A stretch of 64,000 nt of DNA from Fictibacillus nanhaiensis (GCA_016401345.1 JAEACG010000001.1:1302001-1366000); one strand, 5' to 3'; numbered from the stretch's first letter, positions 52,489-61,303 are shown. Made by a program: numbers and translations. Notes: generated by a model from the sequence alone, not told the origin.

Positions 52489-53697
52489 CAACGTGATATG
52501 TTTTTTTGTCATACTAGGCAGTCGTACTACACTATAAAGTATTGCTGCGACAGGCATAAGAATGGCGATCAGCCAGTCCCCAGTAAGCAACACATAGAAA
52601 ATACCATAGAGTACACCTTGTATGATCAGCAAGTTTTTCAGCCAATTTTGAAAAGCTTTTACTCTTGTATCTTGTTTGATCGGATAGATCATGAATATAA
52701 CATTCCATCTGTACTGCGTATAAAGTGTGAACAATTGCAGTGCAAACATTTGAAAAAACAAGAACACTACGATTAATTGCCACCAACCTGCAGGAATTAA
52801 ATACATGAAAAGAAAGCCGATTAAAATCAATCGCACATACAAGCCAAGGTAATCCCCTGAACGCACAAATGTCTTCATGTACAAAGCAGAAAGTGCATTT
52901 TTCTTTTTAAATGAGAAAGATGCTACGCTGTTAAACAACGGTCGCTTATGTACGGTCTGCTTGAGCGCAGGTACATCCGTAAAATAATTGACCATTCGGT
53001 ACCCTTTCATTTTTAAAGCTTGTTCTTCCGCTAATAGCATTTCCCACTGATAACCATGCTGCTTTTTAAAGACACCGAAAACAAAGTTCTTTAGTACGTA
53101 CATGATCGCAAAAATAGCGATCAAAAAGAGGTAAGCTTCATTAAAGAGCAGATACGCATATACAAAGTTTACAATGAACCTCATGATTTTATAGTTCGTT
53201 TGATGACTTTTGTAAGGCAACCTTCTTTCTTCCCACGATACATATATGTTAAATACTTTTGCTGCGATCAAAAAGAAGCCAAATGTGACATACATCTTCC
53301 ATCCATCATGAACAAACACCTGGACGATCGGCCATAGCAGTGTAAAAATGAATAGGGTAAAAAAAGAGCCAGTTGCTGTAGCTGAAGAAATGGCTTTTGA
53401 AAAATATTGTTTCATGCCTGATTCTACAGGTAATAAAAATACGAGATCACCTTCTTTTAACAACGTACGGATCGGACTTTTGGTCAACCAGAACGAAAAA
53501 ACAATCGTTAGAATAAAGACGGCAGGGAAATTCTCAGGAAGTGCTTGCAGAAGCTTAGCATAATATACACTGCCGATGACGATGAGCAAAATTAAGGAAA
53601 CAATAAGTCCGCTGTTAGCCATTAAACTAAAGTATTTCAGTGTGTGCGTAACATGAGCATTGCGTCGTTTTGTCCATAATTTTTTTACATCGATCAT
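52480..53697 (-). CDS. ecsB: ABC transporter permease EcsB
   Basis: Membrane subunit of the Ecs ABC exporter, 405 residues, with about eight to ten hydrophobic helices in pairs. The start overlaps the ecsA stop by 4 bases. In B. subtilis Ecs affects regulated proteolysis by the site-2 protease RasP, competence, sporulation and secretion; the same role is expected. Identification rests on the neighbour, size and overall hydrophobic pattern. Confidence 0.9.
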   Translation of the reverse strand: MIDVKKLWTKRRNAHVTHTLKYFSLMANSGLIVSLILLIVIGSVYYAKLLQALPENFPAVFILTIVFSFWLTKSPIRTLLKEGDLVFLLPVESGMKQYFSKAISSATATGSFFTLFIFTLLWPIVQVFVHDGWKMYVTFGFFLIAAKVFNIYVSWEERRLPYKSHQTNYKIMRFIVNFVYAYLLFNEAYLFLIAIFAIMYVLKNFVFGVFKKQHGYQWEMLLAEEQALKMKGYRMVNYFTDVPALKQTVHKRPLFNSVASFSFKKKNALSALYMKTFVRSGDYLGLYVRLILIGFLFMYLIPAGWWQLIVVFLFFQMFALQLFTLYTQYRWNVIFMIYPIKQDTRVKAFQNWLKNLLIIQGVLYGIFYVLLTGDWLIAILMPVAAILYSVVRLPSMTKKHITLTS

Positions 53698-54437
53698 GTT
53701 ACTTTACCTCTTGCTACATAAAGGTAGATATCATCTAACGTCGCATTCTCCAACCCGCTTCTCATACGTAATTCTTCTAATGTCCCGCTTAGAACCAGCC
53801 TTCCTTCATGCATGATCAAAAAGCGGTCGCAATATCTTTCTGCCGTGGACAAGATATGAGTCGACATCAAGACGCCAGCACCGTTATTTTTAAATTTAAC
53901 CATATACTCGAGAAAAGATTGAATGCCAAGCGGATCGAGCCCAACAAACGGTTCATCCACGATATAAAGCTTTGGTTCAACCAAAAGCGCACAAAGAATC
54001 ATTACTTTTTGCTTCATCCCTTTGGAAAACTGACTCGGAAACCACTTGATCTTGTTATCCATGCGAAACTCTTCAAGCAATGGTCGAACTCGTGTTAAAA
54101 AAGTTTGTTCTTCTAGTCCATATGCCATTGCTGTTAGTTCTAGATGTTCCCATAATGTTAACTCTTCGTAGAGAATCGGCATCTCTGGTATGTATGTAAA
54201 CTGACTTCGATAATTTTCTGGTTCTTCCCTAAACGTCTGCCCTTCGATTTTTGAAGTGCCTGACATGGGTTCCATAAGGCCGAGCACATGCTTTATAGTT
54301 GTACTTTTACCGGCTCCATTCAAACCGATCAATCCTACTATCTCATTTTCTTTCACCGTGAAATCTAAGTGATGAATAACAGGCTGATTAGGCAGATACC
54401 CCCCTGTTAAATCCGTAACTTCAAGGATTGGTTTCAT
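53694..54437 (-). CDS. ecsA: ABC transporter ATP-binding protein EcsA
   Basis: ATPase of 247 residues, the same length as remembered B. subtilis EcsA. Walker A GLNGAGKST at 38-46, signature FSKGMKQK near 139, Walker B LYIVDEPFVGLDP near 158. The ATG at 54437 has AAGGAGG 6 bases upstream; the longer frame has no ribosome site. It heads the ecsAB operon. Confidence 0.93.
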   Translation of the reverse strand: MKPILEVTDLTGGYLPNQPVIHHLDFTVKENEIVGLIGLNGAGKSTTIKHVLGLMEPMSGTSKIEGQTFREEPENYRSQFTYIPEMPILYEELTLWEHLELTAMAYGLEEQTFLTRVRPLLEEFRMDNKIKWFPSQFSKGMKQKVMILCALLVEPKLYIVDEPFVGLDPLGIQSFLEYMVKFKNNGAGVLMSTHILSTAERYCDRFLIMHEGRLVLSGTLEELRMRSGLENATLDDIYLYVARGKVT

Positions 54438-54500
54438 ACAATACCTCCTTCTGCAATCCAGCATTTTCATTATTGTTTGCCATTTTTCTTGTTTTACACC

Positions 54501-55037
54501 TTATGAAGCAGGCATCGGTGTAGGAGTTGGCTCTGCATAACCTTCTTTATATTTCTCATCGATCATCTTTCTGATCTCAAGAGGAGTCTTTCCATCTGCA
54601 GAAGCACTCATGCTTATCGCAGCGATTTCCAGACACGTCCCGCATTTTGTGCCATGATCATCCCATACAATTTTTCCATCTTCTTTGTTTTCGGCGACAA
54701 AGCAATCATAATTGTCTTTATGACCTGCAGAATCACCACATCCACAAAAACAAGGCATAGATTCAAGCAGTTCTTTATATTTAGGGGCTTCTGCATAAAT
54801 TGCAGCAATCTCATCAGGTTGTTTATCTAAAAAGCCGGGCATTACATCTATCGAAGCTGTAAGTTCTTGAATATCACCGTTCGGCAGATGATTTTCATGT
54901 CCTTCATGCGAAGCCTGTTGTTTTCCCTGTGACTCCTCTTGGTGGTTTTTATGTTCATCATCTGATTTATTCCCGCAGCCTGTGATAAGGAAACAAACAC
55001 CAAGAGTCATTGTTAATACAAGTTGTCTTTTTTTCAC
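54501..55037 (-). CDS. PCYCGC-motif lipoprotein
   Basis: Lipoprotein of 178 residues: signal peptide with lipobox ITGC (Cys21), a His-rich linker (HKNHQEE, HEGHENH) and a Cys cluster PCFCGCG near 95 plus CGTCLE near 132. The Cys pattern is that of the PCYCGC family, possibly metal binding. The GTG start follows AAGGAGG. It lies just upstream of ecsA on the same strand, 64 bases away, so co-transcription is possible. Function unknown. Confidence 0.85.
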   Translation of the reverse strand: MKKRQLVLTMTLGVCFLITGCGNKSDDEHKNHQEESQGKQQASHEGHENHLPNGDIQELTASIDVMPGFLDKQPDEIAAIYAEAPKYKELLESMPCFCGCGDSAGHKDNYDCFVAENKEDGKIVWDDHGTKCGTCLEIAAISMSASADGKTPLEIRKMIDEKYKEGYAEPTPTPMPAS

Positions 55038-55143
55038 GGAGAATCCTCCTTTTTGTCATTCTTTCCTTATAATAGCTCAATTCCCGTTTCCTTTACCAAT
55101 TTTATATGTATAACAAGTAAGACTTCATGGACAAGATATAAGA

Positions 55144-55377
55144 GAAGAAGGTATCCCCCCTTCTTCAGGGAGAAAGATGCAAGGTATTAGATTTTTTCAG
55201 ATATGCTAAATTTTAAGGAGATGGTTCTCTTGGACTATTTAGTGCTTGAGCAATTACAAATTCTTAATATTGAGGTGCATGGCTAAAAAATCGTATTGTT
55301 TTGTTTTCGTGTTCTCCTTTCTTCTCTAACCTCTATAAGAAGAAGGGTTCTATTTTTGAATAGGACCCTTCTTTTTT
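55144..55377 (+). ncRNA. Candidate small RNA or leader with small ORF
   Basis: A transcript-like unit with no long ORF. An 8-bp hairpin (GAAGAAGG and CCTTCTTC, 55144-55166) opens it, and a strong terminator closes it (55338-55377). Between them AAGGAG precedes an ATG that opens 22 codons ending in TAA (about 55222-55290; MVLLDYLVLEQLQILNIEVHG by start choice). GAAGAAGG is repeated in the terminator arm, so alternative pairing is possible. No family recognised. Confidence 0.35.
55338..55377 (+). terminator. Terminator upstream of hit
   Basis: AGAAGGGT-CTATT pairs with AATAG-ACCCTTCT and ends in six T. No annotated gene lies directly before it. Confidence 0.8.
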
Positions 55378-55413
55378 ATTGCCTGTTTTCGTAAATTTCG
55401 TTGCTTTTGGCAG

Positions 55414-55514
55414 TGCTGATTTCCGTTCCGTGCTGCTCGCTTTCCACGTGGCGTGGCGGTGAGCCTCTGACGCTACGCGCCATTAGAAATCTCTCACTCT
55501 GCGCTCCAATCAAC
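55414..55514 (-). repeat. Dispersed palindromic repeat, copy R4
   Basis: GCTGATTTCCGTTCC to CTCCAATCAAC, about 100 bases, minus orientation, with GCGGTGAGC and TCTCAC inside. It lies upstream of hit; R5, in the opposite orientation, lies downstream of it. Confidence 0.8.
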
Positions 55515-55657
55515 TTCAACTTGTCAATGAGAAAAAAATAAACAATGAAAAGCAACTATCCTATAGAAAGGAGTCTTTTGATAAGGATAAAAAGAATACC
55601 TTATTTTTTAGGTTGATCATGTGTGATATGATAAGTAAAAAAAATGAGGTGAGCCAC

Positions 55658-56086
55658 TTGTCCCACGATTCAAACTGCATTTTTTGTAAAATTGTTGCGG
55701 GTGAAATTCCATCCTACAAAGTGTACGAAGACGAGAACGTTCTAGCCTTCTTAGATATCAGTCAGGTCACAAAAGGACATACGCTGATTATTCCTAAAGA
55801 GCACTCAACAGATATATTCGAACTGCCTGCAGAAACAGCAGCCAAACTTTATTCTGTCGTGCCTAAAATTGCCTCTGGAATTAAACAAACGTTTAATCCA
55901 ATCGGCCTGAACCTACTAAACAACAACGGTGAAGCTGCCGGACAGTCAGTTTTCCATTATCACATGCATTTTATCCCACGTTACGGTCAAGGTGACGGTT
56001 TTGGAGCAGTCTGGAAAACACAGGATACCCCTGCCAACGAAATGACCGAAATGGCTCAACATATTAAAGAAAACGTTAAAAGCTAA
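55658..56086 (+). CDS. hit: HIT family protein Hit
   Basis: Histidine-triad protein of 142 residues very close to remembered B. subtilis Hit: CIFCKIVAGEIPS at 7-19, VYEDENVLAFLDISQVTKGHT (in pieces), and the active-site FHYHMHFIPR near 100. The TTG at 55658 fits GAGGTGA 5 bases upstream and the B. subtilis length; frame-open codons upstream (to 55613) are not needed. It follows the divergent ecs region as in B. subtilis. Likely adenosine 5'-monophosphoramidase-type activity. Confidence 0.92.
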   Translation: MSHDSNCIFCKIVAGEIPSYKVYEDENVLAFLDISQVTKGHTLIIPKEHSTDIFELPAETAAKLYSVVPKIASGIKQTFNPIGLNLLNNNGEAAGQSVFHYHMHFIPRYGQGDGFGAVWKTQDTPANEMTEMAQHIKENVKS

Positions 56087-56097
56087 CGTTACATATT

Positions 56098-56130
56098 AAA
56101 ACTGCCTTCTTTTAATCTGGGCAGTTTTTT
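56098..56130 (+). terminator. hit terminator
   Basis: AAAACTGCC and GGGCAGTTTTTT around a loop of about 12 bases. Confidence 0.8.
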
Positions 56131-56192
56131 CATATTCTTTTTTTGTTTCGCAATATTCTAAAAGATCTTTGCTTATAAGACATCACTGAAAT

Positions 56193-56320
56193 GTTGATTG
56201 GAGTGTAGGGTGTGAGACTCCTGCGGGACGAGCGGTCAGGTGAGACCCTTAATGGCGCAAAGCGGCAAGGGGCTCACCGGTCGCCCCGCGGAAAGCGAAG
56301 CACCTGGAACGGAAATCAAC
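56193..56320 (+). repeat. Dispersed palindromic repeat, copy R5
   Basis: A 128-base copy beginning GTTGATTGGAGTGTAGGG and ending ACGGAAATCAAC, with CTCCTGCGGGACGAGCGG and CCCCGCGGAAAG as in R2. The middle differs from R2 (AATGGCGCAAAGCGG). Confidence 0.85.
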
Positions 56321-56378
56321 AACTTTCAAATGCTCTCAGAGTTTGCTAAAACAGCGTTATTTTATAAGGAGGAGAACG

Positions 56379-57458
56379 ATGACACGCATCTATTTTCAAG
56401 CAGGACCAACAACATTGCCTAAAGAGGTCATGCAGCAAGCAAAGGAAGAATGGGATGACTTTCTAGGTACTGGATTAAATATCATGGAACATAGCCACCG
56501 GGGATCAGAATATGAAGGCATACATGAGCAAGCAAAAACGCGCATGAAACGTTTACTCGATATACCCGATACACATGAAGTGTTGTTTTTACAAGGTGGA
56601 GCAAGTCTTCAATTCGCCATGATTCCGATGAATTTTATTCAAGGTGGAAAGAACGCGAAATATGTACTTACCGGGTCTTGGTCTGAAAAAGCATATAAAG
56701 AAGCTCAAAAAATTGGGTCGTGTGAAGCAGTCATTACAGGTAAGGAGTCGGCGTATCGTACCCTTCCTGAGATGAATTATGTACCAAGTGAGAATGACGC
56801 TTATCTTCATATCACATCTAACAATACGATCTATGGTACACAATGGCGAGACTTGCAATCCTTCAAACATCAAAATCTTGTTGCCGACATGTCTAGTGAT
56901 ATTATGAGCAGACCTATTTCAGTTGAAGACTATGGATTGATCTACGCGGGTGCACAAAAGAACCTTGGACCTTCTGGAGTCACAGCAGTCATCATCCGCA
57001 AAGACCTGCTACAAGATAACAAATCTGTTCCATCGATCTTGTCGTATTCTGTTCATGCGAAGAATAATTCTCTTTATAATACTCCCCCTGTGTACTCCAT
57101 CTATTTACTAAACCTTGTATTAGGTTGGGTAGAAAAGTCCGGTGGGGTCAAAGCAATGGAAAAAAGAAATCAAAATAAAGCTGGTGTCATCTACGACACG
57201 ATTGATAAAAGTAAAGGCTTTTACAATGGCTTTGCAACACCAGAGTCACGTTCAAACATGAATATCACATTCACTCTTGCTAATGAAGAACTGGAAAAGC
57301 AGTTTATTAAAGAAAGTGAAGAGAACGGGATTTATGGATTAAAAGGACATCGGTCGGTCGGTGGTTTCAGAGCATCAATCTATAATGCAGTTCCCCAAGA
57401 ATCATGTGATAGCCTTGCACAGTTCATGATACATTTTCAGGAAAAATACGGAAAGTAG
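56379..57458 (+). CDS. serC: Phosphoserine aminotransferase SerC
   Basis: PLP-dependent fold-type I aminotransferase of 359 residues converting 3-phosphohydroxypyruvate to phosphoserine. PLP lysine is Lys194 in GAQKNLGPSG; FQAGPTTLP at the N-terminus and HRSVGGFRASIYNA near the C-terminus are SerC hallmarks. ATG 56379 has AGGAGGAG upstream. Between hit and trpP as in B. subtilis. Confidence 0.95.
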   Translation: MTRIYFQAGPTTLPKEVMQQAKEEWDDFLGTGLNIMEHSHRGSEYEGIHEQAKTRMKRLLDIPDTHEVLFLQGGASLQFAMIPMNFIQGGKNAKYVLTGSWSEKAYKEAQKIGSCEAVITGKESAYRTLPEMNYVPSENDAYLHITSNNTIYGTQWRDLQSFKHQNLVADMSSDIMSRPISVEDYGLIYAGAQKNLGPSGVTAVIIRKDLLQDNKSVPSILSYSVHAKNNSLYNTPPVYSIYLLNLVLGWVEKSGGVKAMEKRNQNKAGVIYDTIDKSKGFYNGFATPESRSNMNITFTLANEELEKQFIKESEENGIYGLKGHRSVGGFRASIYNAVPQESCDSLAQFMIHFQEKYGK

Positions 57459-57513
57459 ATCACAAACCTTTTCAGTTGTACGTACATCTGGTAACATAAA
57501 GGTACTTTCGCAT

Positions 57514-57578
57514 TAGGCCAAGAGGGCACTATTGGAAAGAAATTAGGCTAAGAGTAGCTGAGGAGAGATGAGAAAATG
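57514..57578 (+). promoter_or_regulatory. TRAP (MtrB)-binding triplet repeats over the trpP ribosome site
   Basis: Four (G/U)AG triplets, UAG at 57555 and GAG at 57560, 57565 and 57570, fall on a strict 5-base period and run into the ATG at 57576. A further GAG at 57552 adjoins them, and UAG/GAG at 57514, 57522 and 57544 lie upstream. Tryptophan-bound TRAP ring protein binds such repeats; here they cover the Shine-Dalgarno sequence, so trpP translation would be blocked when tryptophan is plentiful, as known in B. subtilis. Confidence 0.75.
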
Positions 57579-58082
57579 AATACGAATACCAAATCATTAG
57601 CTTTAACATCTGTACTTATTGCATTAGGGTATGTGTTTCACACAGTCGTACCCCCATTATTTTTTGGAATGAAACCTGATTTATTACTCGTGATGATGTT
57701 TCTAGCCATTATGCTATCACCAACAAAACAAAACGTAATTATTGCAAGTATGGCAGCTGGTGTCATTTCCGCACTAACAACAGGTATGGCAGGCGGACAG
57801 ATCGCCAATATCGTAGAAAAGCCCATTACAGCTTTTATATTTTTGGCTTTGTTCTTACTAGCTAAGAAAGTTAAAGTAAACGTTCTTCTAACGGTAGTAG
57901 GAACGATTATCAGTGGAACATTGTTCCTCATGGTGGCAATGATCGTCGCTGGATTGCCTGGTACATTACTCAGCTTTATTGGAATGATCGTTGTACCAAC
58001 AAGTATTGTTAGCGGTTTGATCATGTTCTTTATCTACCCGATCGCAGAACGATTATCTAAACGATCGAATTTAACAGCATAA
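57576..58082 (+). CDS. trpP: Tryptophan transporter TrpP
   Basis: Membrane protein of 168 residues with about five helices, an ECF S-component-like fold. The N-terminal segment LALTSVLIALGYVFH and central GMKPDLLLVMMF match remembered TrpP (YhaG). The start lies inside TRAP-type triplet repeats, which supports both the start and the role in tryptophan uptake. Confidence 0.92.
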   Translation: MNTNTKSLALTSVLIALGYVFHTVVPPLFFGMKPDLLLVMMFLAIMLSPTKQNVIIASMAAGVISALTTGMAGGQIANIVEKPITAFIFLALFLLAKKVKVNVLLTVVGTIISGTLFLMVAMIVAGLPGTLLSFIGMIVVPTSIVSGLIMFFIYPIAERLSKRSNLTA

Positions 58083-58101
58083 TTATAATAGACAGTAATA
58101 T

Positions 58102-58135
58102 AAAAAAAGCCAGCTCCTACTATGGAGTTGGCTTT
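58102..58135 (-). terminator. Bidirectional terminator between trpP and the DUF1232 gene
   Basis: AAAAGCCAGCTCC and GGAGTTGGCTTT around five bases, with a T run on the minus strand; it overlaps the DUF1232 stop. Confidence 0.85.
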
Positions 58136-58545
58136 ACGTATTTATCCTCTTCTTCTTTTTCCTCTTCCCATGTTTGAAAAGCTGAAATCTCGGTTGATAA
58201 CGTTGAAAAAATAAAAGCAAGGACAGTAGCATCATCCAATAGACCTGCTCCGATCAGAAAATCAGGAACTGCATCTATAGGACTTACAAAATACAGAAGG
58301 CCCGCCACCACTAATACTAAAGATTTTTTAGAGACATCACGATAGTCGCCTCTTTTATATGACTTCACCATTCGAACTAACGCTTTTACTTGAGAGCCTA
58401 GGTTACTTAAACCTTGTTTATCTGGTTGCGAACTTTTTTTCTCAGCTTCTGTAACGAGTTCACCCGTTTGAGTAGAACTTTCAAGCACAGCACTCGCTTT
58501 TTCCTTCATTTTATTAAAGTAGTTGCCGATTGTGTTTTGTTTCAA
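58120..58545 (-). CDS. DUF1232 (YkvA) family membrane protein
   Basis: Protein of 141 residues. The DUF1232 motif lies in the middle (about 75-115): YFVSPIDAVPDFLIGAGLLDDATVLAF, read in pieces. At least one hydrophobic segment. The TTG at 58545 has GGAGGG 7 bases upstream; the longer frame from ATG 58560 would begin within the ribosome site. Function unknown. Confidence 0.83.
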   Translation of the reverse strand: MKQNTIGNYFNKMKEKASAVLESSTQTGELVTEAEKKSSQPDKQGLSNLGSQVKALVRMVKSYKRGDYRDVSKKSLVLVVAGLLYFVSPIDAVPDFLIGAGLLDDATVLAFIFSTLSTEISAFQTWEEEKEEEDKYVKPTP

Positions 58546-58560
58546 CCCATATCCCTCCAT

Positions 58561-58906
58561 TCTTTTTCTTATGTATACCCTCTTTTAAACCTCTTCGTCA
58601 ATTATGAACCTTTTTTTACTTTTCATTTATTTTATATTATCTTTCTCCAAAGTCAGTCAAATATCTTCTGTTTTAGACAAGTTAGAAGTTTTTTTAATAT
58701 GGCTCGCATTGCATCAATATTTCATGCGATTGCCTGGCACATCAATGTTTTCAAATTTCGACTGTTCTTTTAAAGTAAGATTTTAGTTGTCCAAACATGA
58801 CGAAATCTATCGGGAAATATTTTTATATTCGTCATTATTTTTCATAGGAATATAAGAGAAATTCACGAATTCATTAGATAATAAAAGAATGAGGAGGAAT
58901 TATAAG
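58561..58906. other. Gap without a supported gene
   Basis: A 346-base A/T-rich gap between the divergent DUF1232 gene and yhaH. Open frames on the plus strand here lack ribosome sites and have no family-like content. It should hold the two divergent promoters, but no convincing -35/-10 pair was picked out. Confidence 0.5.
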
Positions 58907-59188
58907 ATGTCTAAACAAAAATCCATGGTAGTAGGTTTCGCATTAGGTACGGTGGTTACAGCAGCAGCTACGTTACTTTCAACACCTAAAGCAGGTAAAG
59001 AGGTAAGAAAAGATCTTAAAGTAAATATGGATAAAATGAAATCTACATTCTCCAGCATCAAGCGTGATGGCATTCAGCTTAGAGCAAAGATCAGATTTGC
59101 TAATAAAGAAAAAGAAGAGGCACTACAAGAAACTGCTGCTTCGACAATTGAAGAAGCACCAGAAGAAATGGAACAAGAAATTAAATAA
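58907..59188 (+). CDS. yhaH: YtxH domain protein (YhaH)
   Basis: Protein of 93 residues: an N-terminal hydrophobic helix with GFALGTVVTAAATLLSTPKAGKEVR (in pieces), the YtxH pattern of a Gly-rich helix followed by a Lys/Glu-rich tail. Family members are often general-stress proteins. ATG 58907 follows GAGGAGG. Between trpP and scoC as in B. subtilis. Confidence 0.86.
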   Translation: MSKQKSMVVGFALGTVVTAAATLLSTPKAGKEVRKDLKVNMDKMKSTFSSIKRDGIQLRAKIRFANKEKEEALQETAASTIEEAPEEMEQEIK

Positions 59189-59193
59189 TCTCG

Positions 59194-59225
59194 AAAAAAT
59201 TCTCCCTTTTTGGAGAATTTTTTTT
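59194..59225 (+). terminator. yhaH terminator
   Basis: AAAAAATTCTCC and GGAGAATTTTTT around a six-base loop, followed by further T. Confidence 0.85.
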
Positions 59226-59399
59226 ATCTTACTTACGAACGTGTGAGAACACTTACGTTAACACCATATCAGCTAAAAGTTATATAACTATTTTACTAAA
59301 AAATAAGGAAAAATTGAAAAATTTTACTTTCTTATTATAGGAAATACTGGCATAATGAGGAATAGGATGTGTTTTATAAGATGGAGGGGCATTTTAAAA

Positions 59400-59981
59400 A
59401 TGAACAAAGATCAATTATATAGTTTTCAAGAAGCCATGATCTATAGTCACAAACTTTCACAGATTAGTAAAGCTTTATGGAAAAGTGTAGAAAAAGACTG
59501 GCAAAATTGGATTAAGGATTATGGTTTAAACATCAATGAACACCATATTCTTTGGATTGCTCATCATCTTGAGGGTGCATCGATCTCTGATATTGCAAAG
59601 TTTGGCGTTATGCACGTGTCCACTGCTTTTAACTTTTCAAAAAAGCTTGAAGAACAAGGCTATCTAACATTTTCTAAAAAAGAAGATGATAAGCGAAATA
59701 CATATATTTGTCTAACACCTAAAGGTGAAGAGCTTTTACTTCAAACATTAAATACGTATGATCCTTCAAAATTTGGTGTTTTTAGTGCTTCTATGCCGAT
59801 TAAAGAGTTGTTTGGAAGGTTCCCAGAGTTTCCTGAATTGATGTCGATCATCCGCAATCTTTATGGCGATGACTTTATGTCAATTTTCAACAAACTCGAA
59901 GAAAAGATCGAAGCATCATTAGATGATCAGCCTGTGTCACCTGTGATAGCAGCTGAGGAAATTGCCTCTTCTCATTCGTAA
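59400..59981 (+). CDS. scoC: HTH-type regulator ScoC (Hpr), MarR family
   Basis: Transition-state regulator of 193 residues that in B. subtilis represses protease, sporulation and peptide-transport genes. The winged helix lies at about 50-115 ([31 protein letters not shown], in pieces; [11 protein letters not shown] wing). The ATG at 59400 has GGAGGGG 11 bases upstream. Its 3' end overlaps the convergent yhaI gene by 10 bases. Confidence 0.93.
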   Translation: MNKDQLYSFQEAMIYSHKLSQISKALWKSVEKDWQNWIKDYGLNINEHHILWIAHHLEGASISDIAKFGVMHVSTAFNFSKKLEEQGYLTFSKKEDDKRNTYICLTPKGEELLLQTLNTYDPSKFGVFSASMPIKELFGRFPEFPELMSIIRNLYGDDFMSIFNKLEEKIEASLDDQPVSPVIAAEEIASSHS

Positions 59982-60313
59982 CGTACCGATAACTCGTATA
60001 GCTTCTCCATCAAAGGGATATATTTTTCTTGTTGAAGCAATGCCGTTATCGTTTCTCTTGGGGAAAGCTTTGGTGTTAACATGCCTGCAAAATGTAACAG
60101 AAGAGGCGTGTAATGCACAAAGCCTTCTTCACTCTGCATTTCATACTTTCGTTGAAGCTCATCGCAAAGAAGGAAGACCTTATTCACTTCCTGCTCGGTG
60201 AGCTTTTTTTCCATGACGAGTCTAAAAAACGGATACGCTGTAAGATCGACACTCTCAATCGTTAGCTGATTATAAAATTCTAGTCGTTCTAGTCGTTCTT
60301 CCACCGTCTCCAT
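59972..60313 (-). CDS. yhaI: YhaI family protein (DUF1878)
   Basis: Small helical protein of 113 residues beginning with [18 protein letters not shown], a pattern of the DUF1878 family. It is convergent with scoC as in B. subtilis. No catalytic or membrane motif. Function unknown. Confidence 0.85.
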   Translation of the reverse strand: METVEERLERLEFYNQLTIESVDLTAYPFFRLVMEKKLTEQEVNKVFLLCDELQRKYEMQSEEGFVHYTPLLLHFAGMLTPKLSPRETITALLQQEKYIPLMEKLYELSVRYE

Positions 60314-60397
60314 ACAAAACCCTGCTTTCTAGTCATTGTCTGTCTATAATAATTATAATCCAACTTTCTCCATTTGGGTATGAATAATTGATGAAGA

Positions 60398-60442
60398 ATA
60401 ATAAAGCACTTCTCCCCACCAAGGATGGGAAGAAGCGCTTTA
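60398..60442 (-). terminator. Terminator of the DUF2140 gene
   Basis: AAAGCACTTCTCCCC and GGGAAGAAGCGCTTT pair with one or two mismatches; the minus strand continues with TTATT. Confidence 0.75.
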
Positions 60443-60444
60443 TT

Positions 60445-61023
60445 TTAGTTTTCTGTATAAACTCCCAATTTAATAGAGTTTTTCTTTAAATCGAATTCTT
60501 CAGCTTTAATCGCATAACCTGGCTTTGTTGGCATTTCGGTCACTCTCATCAAAATGCTTTCGTCTTTCGGATATACATCTACCCATTCAGGAAACGCAAC
60601 GGTCTTTTGGATAAGGGTAAACACCTCGTCACCAGGCAGTGGAAAACGCCCCACTTGCATGTCCTTCTCCTTCAATAACAAATCACCGTTTTCAAGAACT
60701 TGAGGTTCAAAGGTTACCTGGTAAGGAAGCTCTTGATCAAACGCGATAAATGATCCGTTAAGCACGGCTTCATCATTTCTTAAATTTACGTATACGTTCA
60801 CATCTGGTGCCCTTTTGCGCAGTTCTTTATTTAATAAATCTTCCACTTGTTCTTTTTCTGTATGTATGCTCAACAACTTTTGATTGTCCCCAATATTATT
60901 ATCTAGTGAACTACGATCTAATTGACCACCAGCAGGGTCTTTAAAAAGCACAACGGCTATGGCGATCGGTATGATTAAAAATAGCAGCAGCAGTGTAAAA
61001 AAAGCCGTTTTCCACTTATTCAT
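60445..61023 (-). CDS. DUF2140 (YpmS) family membrane-anchored protein
   Basis: Protein of 192 residues: one N-terminal helix (about 5-27), then an extracytoplasmic domain with QLDRSSLDNN, INKEL-like LLNKELRKR, FPLPGDEVFTLIQK and MPTKPGYAIKAEEFDLKKN (in pieces), the DUF2140/YpmS pattern. ATG 61023 has GAGGAAGAG upstream. Function unknown. Confidence 0.84.
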   Translation of the reverse strand: MNKWKTAFFTLLLLFLIIPIAIAVVLFKDPAGGQLDRSSLDNNIGDNQKLLSIHTEKEQVEDLLNKELRKRAPDVNVYVNLRNDEAVLNGSFIAFDQELPYQVTFEPQVLENGDLLLKEKDMQVGRFPLPGDEVFTLIQKTVAFPEWVDVYPKDESILMRVTEMPTKPGYAIKAEEFDLKKNSIKLGVYTEN

Positions 61024-61123
61024 GATTTTCTCTTCCTCTCTCATCTCTTAGAAGTTATTTTCCTATTCATATTCCACATATTTTGGTAAAGTTAAACAAG
61101 TAGTTCATGTTGGAGGTTTTCAT

Positions 61124-61303
61124 ATGGCAGGCTATATCTTCGTTTTTTTAGCACCAATCTTTTTATTTGTATTTAATTCACTTACACACAAGTTATGTGA
61201 CAAAAAGAACTTGTCCTCAAAGCAGCAAGACTCGGTTTATCGTACGATTAACGTTTCTATTACCATTCTGCTCATTTCATCCTATATTTCAAACGTTCTA
61301 TAA
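61124..61303 (+). CDS. Small membrane protein, 59 residues
   Basis: ATG preceded by TTGGAGG at the proper distance, then 59 codons and TAA. An N-terminal helix (AGYIFVFLAPIFLFVFNSL), a short basic cytoplasmic or external loop (HKLCDKKNLSSKQQDS) and a second helix (TINVSITILLISSYI) make a two-pass membrane protein. An inverted repeat AAGGGGG/CCCCCTT (about 61313-61341) follows. No family recognised. Confidence 0.65.
   Translation: MAGYIFVFLAPIFLFVFNSLTHKLCDKKNLSSKQQDSVYRTINVSITILLISSYISNVL

Noticed and set aside
58414-58773. 119-codon open frame upstream of yhaH
   Set aside because: A/T-rich, Phe-rich translation, overlaps the DUF1232 gene, no ribosome site or family-like motifs.
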